Source of the DNA: Cylindrobasidium torrendii FP15055 ss-10
Taxonomy: Eukaryota > Basidiomycota > Agaricomycetes > Agaricales > Physalacriaceae
Reading direction: 5' to 3'
NCBI GenBank assembly: GCA_000934385.1
Contig: KN880506.1
Coordinates: 1-64,000 of the forward strand
Length of the DNA: 64,000 nucleotides
Under the pieces are notes generated by a model that saw only the letters and a program-made list of their open reading frames with translations, was not told the DNA's origin and did no database searches. Shown here one piece after another: positions 21,743 to 39,726 of the stretch; the stretch's first letter is position 1, and every line of letters starts with the position of its first letter. The position numbers and the translations under genes were made by a program.

Positions 21743-22569
21743 CTAAACCTTGTATCTCCGTCCTGTTTTCGTGAAGAATGTTTGCAATACATAAACTTGG
21801 AAGCTGGTGGAGGAATTAGTTTGAGTTTGGTGCAAACACTGTTCACGCACATAGCCATCCCAATAACACCAACGATCTCGAGGAATGTGTACCAGAAGAG
21901 CTTGCTTGAGGGAAATGAGTTTTTGGTCGCGTGGGAAGACATGGCACGCACTTCTGTGTGCTCTGTACAATATCGAAGCCTCTTCGCTCTTTGGTATGGA
22001 AACTGGGCAGGCGGTTAGTGGTATCTTGCAGGGGATTCGCGTCACGCACTGTTTCTGTGTCCGCTTAATGTTCATCAACATGCCATTCAGCCTGAATATG
22101 CTCTCCTCCAGCGCGCTCGTATGCTCCGAAATCTGCCCAGGCTTCGCGGGCGCCTCGCGTCTCGGCTCGCTCTCCACCATAATATCAAAGTCCACCAGCT
22201 TCCCTGAGATTGTGCTCATGTCGTTCTCGAAGCAGAACGCGTATTCGCCGACCTCGTTTGCGGTGAGGACATAGTCTCCCTGGCGTTCGCGCTGTCCGTC
22301 GAGGATAACCTTGCCGGATGGCGCCGTCACAGTGTAGTCAATATCAAAGGAGCCGCCAGATTGGACTGCAAAGTAGAACTAGGGTGTATGGTCAGCGTGT
22401 GGAGGTTGTCGTGTGTGGCAGCAAGACATACGCCGATCTTTTCGCCGGCCTTGTCGACGTCGGCGTAGAAACATAGGCGCTCGTTGGCGGCGATGGGGGT
22501 CGTGAGTGCCGAGCCTGCGACGAGGGCGGAGAGGGAAGAAAGCGAGAACAGCACGGAGCCCAGCCGCAT
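21743..22569 (-). CDS. p24 family cargo receptor (emp24/GOLD protein)
   Basis: This is a type I membrane protein of COPII/COPI vesicles. It has a signal peptide (LGSVLFSLSSLSALVAGSAL), a GOLD domain with the paired cysteines in RLCFYADVDKAGEKIG and GEYAFCFENDMSTISGK, and the block FDIDYTVTAPSGKVILDGQR. A luminal coiled coil (SALEESIFRLNGMLMNIKR) follows, then a C-terminal membrane helix and a short cytosolic tail ending TKTGRRYKV. Exons are joined across introns near 22428-22381, 22055-22010, 21950-21905 and about 21880-21830, all with GTGCGT or GTATGT donors. The gamma-like FWYTFLE..GVIGMAM..QVYVLQTFF helix fits TMED/Erp proteins. The tail ends in KV, not a dilysine retrieval signal. Confidence 0.88.
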
Positions 22570-25290
22570 GATGGACGTCGGGAGGCAATAACGGTGTTTC
22601 CTTTTTGGGACGTCGATCAGACACGTAGCAGCGCATCAATACTAAGGCTCGCGATCGGCGGGTTCAAGTGCGTTATAAGTCTTCCACGACTAGAAGAGCC
22701 TTCATGCTTGCTACTTGGTAAGAGAATTCATATCTTCCTCCTCAAAGTTTTGGGGCATGTCAAAGGTCCAGTGTAGGTCTAGTAGTCATACTAGTCAGTG
22801 GTCTTGCCCTCATTCTCTTCAGTACAACTCTATGTCGGTATCATCACCACGCTTCTCCTTCTACGAAGAGCAACCAGTACCACAGAACGCTTTCCCGTAT
22901 TTCCTCAACCGACATAGTTCTCGTCGCCCTCGCCCTTCGCCTTCTTCCTTCCATCCCTTGATTGTGAGACGTCTCTACCCCAGCGCATCTATTTTCTCCG
23001 CTGGTTCCCTGCAGTTCATCTCCACGTCTTCGATACCAACGTTGCACACGGTGGGTATAAGTAAAAGATGGTCTGGGGAAAGCTTCGGCTTTCGCCTTGC
23101 ACAAACTGGAAGCTTTCCGCGCTGGTTATCTACCCGCTCTCGGAGAGACCCTGGAGAGACCCACAGATCGAACTCTCCTGCATCATACCTCACTAAGCAC
23201 TAAGATGTGGCCCAGCGACTTGCCATCGAACTGAACAAGGATTGAGCCCCAAAGTTGAAGTTGGGACACATAGCACTTCAATGAGAGTCTGGATGACGAC
23301 TCTAATGTTCGAAGAGGGTAGCCTCACTTCACAGCCGAATGTATAGAGCCTCTAAAGGCTAGAGCAGTCAATTCACGGCGCCACCTGACTGCCCTTCCAC
23401 TAGGCATTGATTGGGTATATGTAGAAGTGGGTGAAAACACCAAATTGTGTTAACGTTGAGCTGCACACTGACGAAGCGAGCGAACCACGACGTGGAGAGA
23501 ATAGCGTCGACATCGGCGCAAGCCAAGCAGATTGTCGGAGCAGAATGGAGCGATGGGCGGGGCCATGCGCGATGGGAGGCAATTGAAAGGCTGGGAAAGA
23601 GCACAGGCTTGGACATCCGGCGTGTCTCAGAGTCAGATTGAGAAATGGAGCCTAGCCTCAGTGTAGACGAGAAAAATACACTTCAAGGCCACCTGTAGTC
23701 TAGTACGCACTCGAGCTCAATGAATGGGGGCAGATTATGGGGGCAAGACATTTGCAGTGCACGCAGCTTAGCTAGCGCCGGTTCAACATGTGATCAATTC
23801 GCACGCTTCAGGATGGGGCGTCCGAGGATACAGGCGTAAAAATCCAGTACTGCAGCTCGCCGTCCCTCCGCGGCTTACAATGTTGCATGCGCTGAACGTT
23901 CTAAGTTCCGGCGAGGAGCATGTTGCACGAAACGTTACATTAAAGCCCCCCGTTCAAATCAGTATATGAACGTCCATCGGATTGCGCCTGGGGAGAAGCA
24001 AACGCTTGTGAAGAAAGCGTGAGGCCGTGGAAATGAAATGTCGCAGGCTCGCTGGAAGCTGTCAGCGCTATTTTTTCTTAGTTCCAGTGCGCGATATTGG
24101 CCGTTACCCTCGAAGGAATCCAGCGAGGTCCCAATATTGATATCATATGGTACAGTCTTGGAGAGGAACCGACTTTGCAATACTCTTGAGAAGAGGATGG
24201 GACCCTTTGACCCCAGAAAATAGTGGAGGCTAGCAAGCCAAGTCTGTGGCATAGCGGCCAATTGAGCGAAGGCTCGGCAGTCACGGTGCCAGTGTACTAG
24301 TTCACTGCATCAATGATATAAAGTATCCGCGCGTCTTCGACCATTCATCTACTAATTGTCGTCAAGAATGCCCGAAAGACGATGATTGGAACTCGGAGAT
24401 GGATGAAAAGCTCGTGTGTCGAGCGACATTGAGTTCTCATCGCGATATCGAGAGAGAAGTTGCTGCACAGTAGACGACCAGAGTACGTGTTTCCGTCAGG
24501 TGAGCATCTTATACATAGCCAAAGGTACCTCACTCTCGGATTCCGTGGACGAGTTGAAGGGGTCAGCGGTGCGCCCGGCCCGCCGGTTTGGCTATGAGAG
24601 CCAATGCACAAAGCGTCGTGAGATATACATGGTTGTTCGTCGGGAATACGCACTCCAATATCGCTGTAGTAAGACTTGCCGCGTAACCACAGGCTTACTG
24701 GACTTGGGGTAGGAGACTCGAGTGGCATCCTATGGTGAACAATATTCGGCGATCGCCGGCTTGCCTTGAGGCCGCCACATATCTGGCAGGAACTGGTCCT
24801 CGTCGACGAGCCTTCGCATCGTGGACGATCGCCGATTATCTGCCCAATGAACGGTGTAAAGTGGACGAGTTTGGATTTCTGCCACGCTGGCAACGTTTTA
24901 GCTTACAGGTGAGGCGAATCCTTTGGCAAGGCTTGGTCTGCGGCTTTGCATTACAAGCAGCTGCCTTACTTTGTAGTGCGTGACTGTAGGTATGACCACC
25001 TTTGGAACTCTAGCACCCACAAGACACCACAACTTGACCACAACTCTAATTTCGAACCAACGTACGGCCTGGCGACCTGCCTGTTACATGGCCGGTGGCG
25101 TCATCCAATAGGATACATCACCGGTTTCGATTCCCTGCCGTTCGCTCGTGTTCGATGGAGTTCGCCGAGCCAGGGCAACTATAAAGCTGGCCTTTCCGAA
25201 ACAGAACTCTAAATTATCTCAATCTTCCCCACCACGGCCACCATCACTCATACCCGCATTTTCGCACTGTCTCCTGCCTCTCTATTCACT
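22570..25290. other. Gene-poor 2.7 kb stretch
   Basis: No frame on either strand shows a recognisable domain or a convincing exon chain. The longest (minus 24345-24893, 182 codons) has no family signature. The right end carries a TATAAAG box for the small gene at 25291. It may hold unrecognised lineage-specific genes. Confidence 0.4.
25180..25186 (+). promoter_or_regulatory. TATA box (TATAAAG)
   Basis: It lies about 105 bases before the ATG at 25291, with a pyrimidine-rich stretch between them, as in many fungal promoters. Confidence 0.5.
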
Positions 25291-25603
25291 ATGCAATCTA
25301 TCACTCGCGCTTCAACTGGTATGTTGTGCTCGACGCACTGCAGTTCATTCAGCTTCTAACACGTCTGTTAGCACCTCGTAACCCCTCCATCTCTCTGTAC
25401 CACCACACAGCCATGCCGCGCATGCAAAGCACCTCCGCTGCGACTTCGTCTACCAAGTTTACGAAGCGGGCAGACGTTGGCGCCGGAGCTTGCCTCAGTA
25501 CGTCTTATTGCCCGCGTACACCCCGCCCGTCTAATCATTATCACCAGGCGTCGGACGCATGGCCCTCACACCTCTCAAGAACATCTCCACTCCCTCCTCA
25601 TAA
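25291..25603 (+). CDS. Small three-exon gene encoding a 69-residue Ser/Thr-rich basic protein
   Basis: Exons 25291-25318, 25372-25497 and 25548-25603 join in phase through canonical GT-AG introns of 53 and 50 nt. The product begins MQSITRASTAPRNPSISLYH and continues with SSTKFTKRADVGAGACLSVG before ending ISTPSS. The basic, Ser/Thr-rich N-terminus without acidic residues looks like a mitochondrial presequence, so a small mitochondrial protein is possible, but I recognise no family. The perfect phase of both introns and the upstream TATA box argue that it is real. It is too short and too spliced to be found as one open frame. Confidence 0.5.
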
Positions 25604-26601
25604 TCGCTAATGAGGATTGCACCCTCTGTCTCTTTCTCCGCCATATTCGCGACCTAGGATCCCATACCCCTACTCGCCACCGCTCACTCATCGAGCCCCT
25701 CATGCCGCTGGTTGCATCCCTTCACCCTCCAACAACAGCGCTTCACGATTGCTACGTTTTCTTGGGGTTATTTGGTTGTCCTACTTTTCGGCGCAGGCAT
25801 GCACATCTGCTGCGTTTCTTCATTATCATCATCTGTTGTTGTCTACATGCATTTGCAAAGCTCTATATTAGGCCCTCGTTGTATATTATCATAAATTGAA
25901 GCCCGTCCCGGATTGCGCGTTCTTTTGATTCAGCGGCAGGAGAACAACACTCCGCGAGTGTGAACCTGGTGTGAACTCCACGTAGTCTGTGCTACGTACT
26001 GCCTTAACGCAGCGGGTGAAGTGCAAGATTGATTCTCCAAGCTGCGCGCTTGGAGAGTTGGGGTTTCTACGAGTGGCTTCTTCACCAACACCGCGGAGCG
26101 CCCCCCAGCGCGCTGTTGTCGCTCTAATACCTGACGTTGTGTACTGACGCGGCGCAGTAAATCGTTCAACCCGCGCTTCGTAAATCAGCACCACCGGAGG
26201 TAACATCCTCCCCGTTGACGTTCAATCAGAGCCTATTCAGTATGGTCTTCTCCATATGCTTAATCTTGCGTAAGCACAATGGATTGGTCCCAATCGTAGG
26301 CCAGGTAGTCTGGAGAAATTTGTTTTCGGAGTGAGTTCTTCGTTTCTTTCTCTACCAGTGCATGCCCGGGGCATTACTACGAGATGATATGCTCGGGGTC
26401 AACAATTGTTTTAGACAGACGGCGGGAACGGCACATCATGGAGCTGATGGCGATTTGATGCCATCAAGCCGAGCGAACTTGGAGCGGCGGCGAAAGAGTC
26501 ACGACTCGCGAGCCATGCATTCGGTCCGTACATCCGAACCATGATATGCATCGACATGACTCTGCTGTCTACGTTTCGTACCACGACACTCACCACTCGA
26601 G
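25604..26601. other. Intergenic stretch
   Basis: It lies between the small spliced gene and the F-box gene. Open frames are short and overlap on both strands; none is recognisable. Confidence 0.4.
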
Positions 26602-27924
26602 ATGGCCTCTGTGGACGACCTCCCTTTCGAAATTATACAAAGCATTTTCAAATATGCGACCAACTGCGAATATCAACTGGGCTCGAGAGATCGTAGAGGC
26701 ATTGCCACTGTACCCCTTCAGCAGACAGTACTGCAAGTGTCGTGCCGTTGGAACCAAATTGCTACTGCTACTCCCAGGCTTTGGTCATGCATAATCGTTG
26801 GCCCCACCCCGAACTTGTCTCTGCTACCTCATATTCTTCGTCGTTCCGGCACTGCGCCTTTGGACATGGACCTCTCTTCCGCCTATTGGGACGATTTCCC
26901 GAAAGTCATCATCTCAGAGTCGTTCCGGTGGCGTAGGCTTGTGCTGCCAACTCTACAGAATAATTGGCCCTCCCCCGCGTCTCTTCGGGCGGTTGAAGAC
27001 AAATTGCCGATGCTGGAATCCCTCACATTCGATGGAGGGCCGTGGACGCTGGGCCCGTCTTACACCCAGGCGCTGTCGCAGGCATTTCGAAATACTCCTG
27101 CGCTCTGCAAACTAAACTGCACGCCCAATCTGCTGGGCTTGCAGCTTCCCTGGGAGAGGCTCGTCGAATTGCAGCTCAACTTTCCACATAACTATACTCC
27201 AGACATGGATCGTGTGCTTTCGGTTCTGGAGTCCCCCAACCTCTTCAAGATTGTCTTATCGGGGCAGGCCCGTGTCCCCGAGGGTACCATCGTGTACAAC
27301 AGCAGTGTACGCGAACTGGAGCTGCCAGATGATGGCGTGTCTTACTGGCTTAATTATCTTAGCCTGCCTGCGCTGCGCAAGGCTAAATTCAAGGAGTACG
27401 ATTTCGGCGCCCTGCACAAGTTCATCAAGCGTTCTCAATGCCAGCTAAACACCCTCATCGACACCACTGTCATCGACGAGAGTGGCCAAAGCACCATGTC
27501 CGATTTGAAGGCGCTCGCTCCGTTGCTGGAACAGCTGCGTTCGCTGGAGGTACATGTCCCAGGCACCTCCCTGTCCAATCCCACTCCCGAGCCTTTCCCT
27601 TTCGCAGATGCGCTACCTTCCTTGGTGGAGCTCACCGTGGGCGTGCCTCACATACATGCGATTGACGCATTGGAGAAAGGACTGTCTTTGTTTGCTACCG
27701 TCCTCAGTGGCCCCTCGCGCCCCGCGCTGAAGCGACTTACGCTGGCCGTGACTGTTAACGCACTATTTCGCCCATCTAAGGTTGCGAGCATCAAAAGCTC
27801 GATGAGGAAGGCTCTAGCGGATGCGCAGGTGCAGGCGGCGGGCCACGGGGCTCAAATGAAGGTATTCTTGGATCTTATTCATCCCAGGGGTGAGGTTCCT
27901 GCGAAGCGAGTGTCGTTGTTGTAG
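26602..27924 (+). CDS. F-box protein with leucine-rich repeats (440 aa)
   Basis: This single-exon gene opens with a compact F-box (VDDLPFEIIQSIFKYA, then VSCRWNQIATATPRLWSCI), the surface that binds Skp1 in SCF ubiquitin ligases. The rest is degenerate leucine-rich text typical of the expanded Agaricomycete F-box family: SLLPHILRRSGTAPLDMDLS, RWRRLVLPTLQNNW and FPFADALPSLVELTVGVPHI. Those repeats would recognise an unknown substrate. The length of about 440 residues is usual and no lesion is visible. Confidence 0.85.
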   Translation: MASVDDLPFEIIQSIFKYATNCEYQLGSRDRRGIATVPLQQTVLQVSCRWNQIATATPRLWSCIIVGPTPNLSLLPHILRRSGTAPLDMDLSSAYWDDFPKVIISESFRWRRLVLPTLQNNWPSPASLRAVEDKLPMLESLTFDGGPWTLGPSYTQALSQAFRNTPALCKLNCTPNLLGLQLPWERLVELQLNFPHNYTPDMDRVLSVLESPNLFKIVLSGQARVPEGTIVYNSSVRELELPDDGVSYWLNYLSLPALRKAKFKEYDFGALHKFIKRSQCQLNTLIDTTVIDESGQSTMSDLKALAPLLEQLRSLEVHVPGTSLSNPTPEPFPFADALPSLVELTVGVPHIHAIDALEKGLSLFATVLSGPSRPALKRLTLAVTVNALFRPSKVASIKSSMRKALADAQVQAAGHGAQMKVFLDLIHPRGEVPAKRVSLL

Positions 27925-28148
27925 GAATGAAGAAAGGATTGAAGACAAATATTTCCTTTCATAGATGAACTCGGTCCGTTGTCACGTATGCAGATATTTA
28001 GGTTACTATGCCACAAAGTCATTAGAACGTTGAGAAAGCAGATTACAGTAAAAAGTATGTTCTTTGAAAAATGATAACACACACGGTACAGAAATAATGT
28101 ATTTATACATACAACGATATAGAGAAACTGCACTGCAACTACTGTCAA

Positions 28149-29978
28149 CTAGACCTCCCTGCCGTTACTACGAACGAAGCTATCGCGGGACGGCGTATGT
28201 GTGTATCCACCTGCCACGATGATTTTTAGCGATTATAATATGCGAGACAGAGGACATACCAGTATTCCCTGGCTTCTCCAGCAGATACGACGAGGCATCC
28301 GTGTCATTGGCATGCAACAAGGCAGGTCGCTTGTACATCATCGCCTCCAACTGTCTGATCCTATCGCTCAGGTCTCTCACATCTTCCCCGTCTTGGTCCG
28401 GGTTGGCTATGTGTTGCATTGGTACCCTCGCACAACGAAACTGTATACATCTTATAATAGCGCACCTTTTCGCTGACGCTCTGCAAAGAACGCAGCCACA
28501 ATGGCGAAGATGGTCCATGCCAGCGAGAGCATGGTGAACGTCGCAGAGTACACGCCAACAATGGCAGACCCGATAGGCTTGCGCCGCCAGACGGAGCGCT
28601 GGTACGCGAACGATGGGGTGTTGACGGTGTCGTTTACGGTTTTCGCGAACGTTTTCCAGTCATCGCCCGTCCATGTGCTATATGTCGAGTTGCGTACGAT
28701 GGGAGACAAGGCTTCCTCGATGAGGGGTATGACAGAGTCTGGGTCTTGGAACACTGATACAGGCTCAATGCGCGAGAGGTCGAGGGTGATGCATTGGTAG
28801 AAGAGGGGGAGGATGTATCTAGAGAGTGTTTCGAGGTTGAGAAGAGCCGAGCTGTTTGCGGTTGATGGAGTGACGGTCATGGTGGACTCCAGATTGGTTT
28901 GTTCGTAGGCTGCCTTGACATTCATATTGATTGTGAGGTTTCCGCCGTTTTCTGCTGCTGCATTGCTAACAGTCTCGGTGCTACAAGTAGAACGATTAGT
29001 TGACCGTGAACGACACTTTAAGTATCGGATATGATATGTGGGAACGACGTACATGATGTGCTTGAGCTCTTCGTATTCGTGAAACCACATATCTTGGGGG
29101 TACATAGAAAGCGAGGTGTTGATGGACACGCCTGAGACGATGTTGAATCGGTTAGTAAACGTGAAATCATCCAGGCTCTTGTTCGTCGTGATGAGGTCCT
29201 TGCTATTGAATACGAGACGGTAAGGAACAGGGTCCCAGCATTGAATGGACGCCTGTAAATTGTTGCATCAATGAGGGTTCGGGGCATTGCATGAGTTTAC
29301 TGCAAATGTACCTTGGCGCCTCCATCAGTAAATGAAAAACCTGCCTCAGTTTGCGAAGCAGCCCAGTCTAACGCGAAATCGCTCTGTGAAGGTGAATGTG
29401 ATGAGTTTGACACTTCACTCGGGGATGGGGGTGCGGCGTACAATGAAGCATTTTGAGATGTCGTTGTTGGAGTATGCAAATGAGGAAACGTATTTCCACG
29501 ATGTCGTCTCGTTGTCCGGTGCCCAGACAAAGCCAACGGTGTACGGATAAATGGACCGGCTCAGTGAAAGTCTGTCGCCTATGTAAACTGTCTGCGGCTG
29601 GAATTCCTCAATGTCGTCGACCTTCTGCGCCAGGTACCCTGGCAAGAGGCCCCAAAAGCGGTCGTCAGCGTCAGAGGTGTCGTTTGGGGTATAGGTGAAT
29701 TGGACGACGCGCTCGTATGCAGCAAGTGGAACTAAGATAGCGGTATGAGATATGACCATGAAATACTGCAGGACACGTGTGACGTACTATTGATTATCGT
29801 CAAGAGGACGGTGAGCAGCGCAAAGGAGGTCACCACGAACGGCGTAAGCCATTGCCAGGGATATGCTAAACGACGGCGTCGGTCAATGTCTGAGTTGATT
29901 TTACGGTGCCTCGGGCGTACGCTGCGGTGCTGCGGGATACGTCAAGCGAAAGGCGGCCAGCTTGCGGGCCAACGACAT
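28149..29978 (-). CDS. Two-pass membrane protein with large N-glycosylated ectodomain
   Basis: A multi-exon minus-strand gene starts MSLARKLAAFRLTYPAAP. After a short intron comes RRRRLAYPWQWLTPFVVTSF leading into a membrane helix (SFALLTVLLTII). The large ectodomain includes PLAAYERVVQFTYTPNDTSD, QPQTVYIGDRLSLSRSIYPY and many NxS/T sites (NDTS, NETT, NLTI, NSSALL, NSTYST). A second membrane helix (AIVGVYSATFTMLSLAWTIF to FFAER) is followed by a cytoplasmic tail with a short coiled coil (DLSDRIRQLEAMMYKRP). The last exon ends SNGREV at 28149. I recognise this as a recurrent Agaricomycete architecture of unknown function but cannot name it. A cell-surface sensor or wall-associated role is inference only. 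Confidence 0.7.
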
Positions 29979-31438
29979 GATGGGGAGGAAAGAGTAAGAG
30001 CGTCTCTGCATGTCCTTCGGGCTCACGCTAAGTACTTTAACTCAGTTCTAAGCGCTGAGTAATGCTTTGTTCGAAACGCCTCAAATGATGAAAACCAGGT
30101 CCTTCTCAGAGCGCTGGTGTTCCCCATCAGTACGGGTGGTTACGAATTGAACGCAAAGGACTTGAGAGCGCTCACCTTCGAATGCTGACTAGGGAACCTG
30201 AGCATGAAGATAATTAGTAAGATAGATAGACACAAATGGATTGCTGGACGTATGGGCAATTGTGATCTGTGCATACCAAATTCGCTTCAAACTTGTTGTG
30301 GAGGTATTCGAATCCTTGCCGTGTATGTGCTCCTTCGCATCGAAAAAGATCAAACGACTATGAGCTTGACTAGCTTGATTCCCAGATCAAGGAACGTTAA
30401 GTTGTCAGCCCAAAACTTAGACATCGCGCGCGCTCTCTGAGATTAGATGCTTATAACACGCATCCTTTTCTAGACTCGGAGCGTCAGAGGTTTGTTGGCG
30501 TCTATGTCTACTGGAACAGACTGGAACCAGAGACTCTCTGAATTACCATTGTTTTAGCTTGGGTCCAAGCTACCATGGTTGAAGTCAATTTCTAGCACAC
30601 TCATCAAGTCATTGGCATGAAAAAGTCGCGATGGCTTGAATCAGTAAAACTGTACATACCTGATTTGAAAAGAAGCTGAATTCAACTTCGTAACTCAGAA
30701 AAAGCAGGTGAGGAAAAAATAAACGGAGTTGAAGCTGGATTTAAGTGGAAAAGCAGTCAAGTCGAGTGCATCTGAGTTGACAGAGATGTAACGCGCTACC
30801 ATATTCCCAAGTCGGCGCTGCAGTTTTCAGGGCCTCTCGCACGATTCGAGCCCCGTAATTGGCAACTCAATGCGTCTTTTTACCTGTTCTGCGTTCTTCA
30901 TTGCATCCCGGGTGCCCGCGACAGCACTTGATCAAGAGACGGAGAAGGCCAAAGTAATGATGAGTATAGCTTACTAGCCCAGTCTATTGTGCTGGGTACT
31001 GGGTACATACTGAACAATGCAGTGTGTTGGGATGGTGGTGGGAGCGGAAAGGGACCCGGTGCGGGCCGCCGCCCGTGATACCCACCCTCAAGGTCGATCG
31101 AATAATATACCAATCACCTTGAGACGTGTCTAGAAAGATTTCGCCTTGCAATCCCTCTTTGCTCTCAGTGGACGTCAACGAACCTGCAACTGACAGACTA
31201 TCGGGAGATGCCGCGGCACGTGATGTTAAAGGGTCCGCCAGGAAATGACCTTCCCCACCAGCATAGGGGCTTTGCACTTTACTTTCATCTACACCCCGCA
31301 TTTTTGAGATTCCACCTTCCATCTTTCCCTGGGTGGCGCCGATCCTCTTGCTCAAATATCCGCCAATTTGCGCCGAAATTTTGGACGTCGTCGCGTCGGC
31401 CCGCCCCCTAACACGCATATATACACGACGAAAGCGCG
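29979..31438. other. Intergenic stretch of about 1.4 kb
   Basis: It separates two divergently oriented genes. It has no recognisable coding exons. The part near 31200-31430 is GC-rich and precedes the zinc-finger start, so it is probably promoter. Confidence 0.4.
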
Positions 31439-32598
31439 ATGCTATCTCCGGCCGACGAGCTCGCCTTTGAATCAGCGGCAAGCCCCTTCTACTCTGTGTG
31501 TACGCCTTCCCTTCGATAGACGACACGTCTGAAACGTAATATAGCAGTCATTCGTCTCACCGTCGGCACTGGTGCAGACACAGACTGTAGACGCGCCTCC
31601 ACCACCACCAGTGCGCCGCACGACGCGCTCATCAAATAAGAAGAGGCATCTCGACAGCGATAACGACTCAGACTCAGACAACGAAGATAATGGCTCTGAC
31701 TATGCTCCACCGTCCTCCAAGAAACGAAAGACACAAAGTGGACCCCCGCCTTCCTCTGCCCCGTCTATCGACCCGCCTATCTTCATCATGGACCATCCAG
31801 GCCAGAAGGGATATGGATCCCCTGCGTACGCCAGCACTCTCCGTCCCCCGCGAGGCAAGGCTCTGTTACCAACGCCAATACCCAATCTCACGAAGAAGAG
31901 CCGCGGCCGACGCGTGCCCACAGCCGACGACGACCCCCACGACAAGCGAATGTACGCGTGCCCCGCCGTTGGCTGCGGCAAGTGCTTCCACCGCGGCGAG
32001 CATCTCAAACGGCACATCCGGTCCATTCACACCAATGATAAGCGTGCGTCTCAGTGCTGCACGCCATTTCCATCTGACCTCGTGCTTAGCATTCAGGTGT
32101 GAAGAACGCAACTGTGGAAAGTACTTCAACAGACACGACAATCTTCTACAACATCTCAAAGTCCACTCGCTGACCGACAGTGGCCAGCTGCCCATGCCTA
32201 TTAGCCGTCCATCAAAACGCAAGGATTCGTTGCCATCTCCACTCAGCCTAGACACTGGCTTGCAGCTCTACAACGCTCTCGCCTACCAGCCCTCATTGCA
32301 AGCATCAAGCTCCAACACAGATAGATCCGCGTCCCCGTCGACCAGCTCGCAGGTCTCTCACGCAGAGCTGGCGGTATCAGCGACTCGTACGGAGCTACCA
32401 TCCGGAGAAGTTCCACTAGATGCTCCTACCCTGCCTGACGACGTGTCCTCCGAACAGCAGCATCAACACCACCATCAGCAGTTTCCACCCTTTTACCCTC
32501 CGCAATTTGACTGGCATCAACATCCGCCATACTTCTCATCGGATGTGGCCCACACTGTGCCGCATCCTCAATCGCTGGACGAGCAGCTTTGGAATTAG
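31439..32598 (+). CDS. C2H2 zinc-finger transcription factor
   Basis: Exons 31439-31495, 31578-32043 and 32090-32598 join in frame to 343 residues. A Ser/Asp-rich acidic and basic N-terminus with a likely nuclear signal (SSKKRKT, TKKSRGRR) precedes two adjacent C2H2 fingers: ACPAVGCGKCFHRGEHLKRH (H-x4-H) and FRCEERNCGKYFNRHDNLLQ. The intron falls in the inter-finger linker and its removal restores NDKPFRC, the TGEKP-like linker. The C-terminus is rich in Ser, Gln, His and Pro (QQHQHHHQQFPPFYPPQ) and would be an activation region. It is predicted to be nuclear and to bind DNA. Targets are unknown; pairs of such fingers resemble Msn2/4-like stress factors, but I would not name it. Confidence 0.85.
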
Positions 32599-33375
32599 GA
32601 CCGTTCCAGACTTGGTGAAATATGTATTCTACTTATGTATATTATATGGACAGCATGGACTGGCTCCAGCAGGGATGGGCTCGACGCCAGGATTGTGCAT
32701 ACCCACTGACTCGGAAGGAAGTGGGCGGATACTAGAAGTTTATTTCTTACTTATTCATATACTTACCGCACGCGCATACGCTGCATACTCGAATGATACT
32801 GACGCACGTTCAAGTCTTTGGGCACATGCCCGCCAGGTTTTGCATGACTATTCTCCGTACAATTTGTGTCTTGCTCCGTCGGCTTTAGCTTCTGGTCCAC
32901 GCTTAGAAGGTATATTCATACTACGACCCTCACATTGTTAGATGGCAAGATAAACGAATGTCTCCCGACCAGTTTTATAGGTCGCGCTATGCACTCGATG
33001 AATATTTCATTCCATTTGTTGTCACCGCCAAGTTAGCCTATCTGTTTCTCTGATTGTTTGGCCTGAGATTAGTATCCAAATATTCAAAGTGCAGAAGTGA
33101 GTAGACTCGGCCCACTGAGTACTTGGCGATTATCGATATTATTATTAACCGGCCAAACCTTGATCGAGTGGTTGACAACTTAGGAAGGCCGAAGGCGCGA
33201 GAACTTGACACTCAAATTCTCGTTGGCGTTTGGTTGCTGGGTTTTTGGATAATCATTAGTGATTCAAGAGCGTAGACTTGGCTACTGTGCCGTCTGTGCG
33301 AGTCGCCACTAGCCTGACTACATCGCCGACGCACAGCACGAATTGACTTTATATCTTCAGCAGATTGCCGCGCAT
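32599..33375. other. Convergent intergenic region
   Basis: The 3' ends of the zinc-finger gene and helicase copy A face each other here. It is AT-richer than the flanking genes. I see no gene. Confidence 0.4.
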
Positions 33376-36130
<2,755 letters not shown>

Positions 36131-37015
36131 CGTCGTTGTAGTGATGGTGGGAAGGCAAGATCACACCCATTCAGTTCGAACTTCCCACACTCACCTATCG
36201 ATTTACTCTGAGTACTTATCAGCAGGTCATTATATGTGGCGTATGTCGGTTTGTGCGATTTCCACAACTAAGCTCACATTGCCTTGCGAAAGAATGGTAG
36301 CTTCAGGTAGGTCACGGTGTTATACAATCCACCGGTAGTGTATCGGACTTGGAAATACACTTGTGTCCATTTTTCCGTAGTCCTTTCGGGAAGAAATATC
36401 AGTAAGACCCCGCTCACGAAGAAAGTTTTCCTGACCTGTTCGCGTTGTCTTGCCCGGAGTCAAATTATAGACTAGTAGTGCGTGGCAATGACAGTGTACC
36501 TTTCGCATTCCCTAAGTGTGGGAAGACATCTTGAGCAGCGGCGTGCTATGCGATGAAAATAGCGGAACATAATTCATAACCGACAGGCGAAGTGGTCACT
36601 ATGTAGCGGTTTTTAGCAAGCCGAATTTGCGATCGGTGCTGGACCGTTGGTGGCGCGGGAGGCGGCCCGATTGCCGTGCCACTCAAAGGAGAACCTGAAG
36701 CTGAGCGCTGAGGCCTGAGGGCTGGTAGTGCTAGGACAAACATTCAAAATCGGTGAGTTCTGAATTTTCTGGACACGCGTCAAAGATTGATTCAACATAC
36801 AGACCGCGGCGGCGGCGCAGCGTCCTTCACCTGCAGCTAATCCAACTCAGCATCGAGAGTCTTGATTATTGCGCCGGCTCCTGATCATTGTTGAGTCTGC
36901 CGTGCGCGCAATAAAGTAAGATGCGCCCCGCAAATTTTGATGACTCCCCTTTCGACTTGAATTTTCAAAACTTGGTGTGACTTATTTCACCCAGAAATGC
37001 CATGCTATTAACTTG
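36131..37015. other. Intergenic region between helicase copies A and B
   Basis: The sequence just upstream of copy A (TTGCCTTCCCACCATCAC) is nearly the same as that upstream of copy B, so the two promoters are related. No gene is visible in the spacer. Confidence 0.5.

Positions 37016-39726
<2,711 letters not shown>

Noticed and set aside
24345..24893. 182-codon minus-strand frame as a gene
   Set aside because: Its composition is random-looking, with no domain, no signal peptide and no linking exons. An opposing plus-strand frame of similar quality overlaps it.
30840..30880. GATTCGAGCCCCG as a tRNA T-arm
   Set aside because: No matching acceptor stem, D-arm or anticodon arm can be paired around it.
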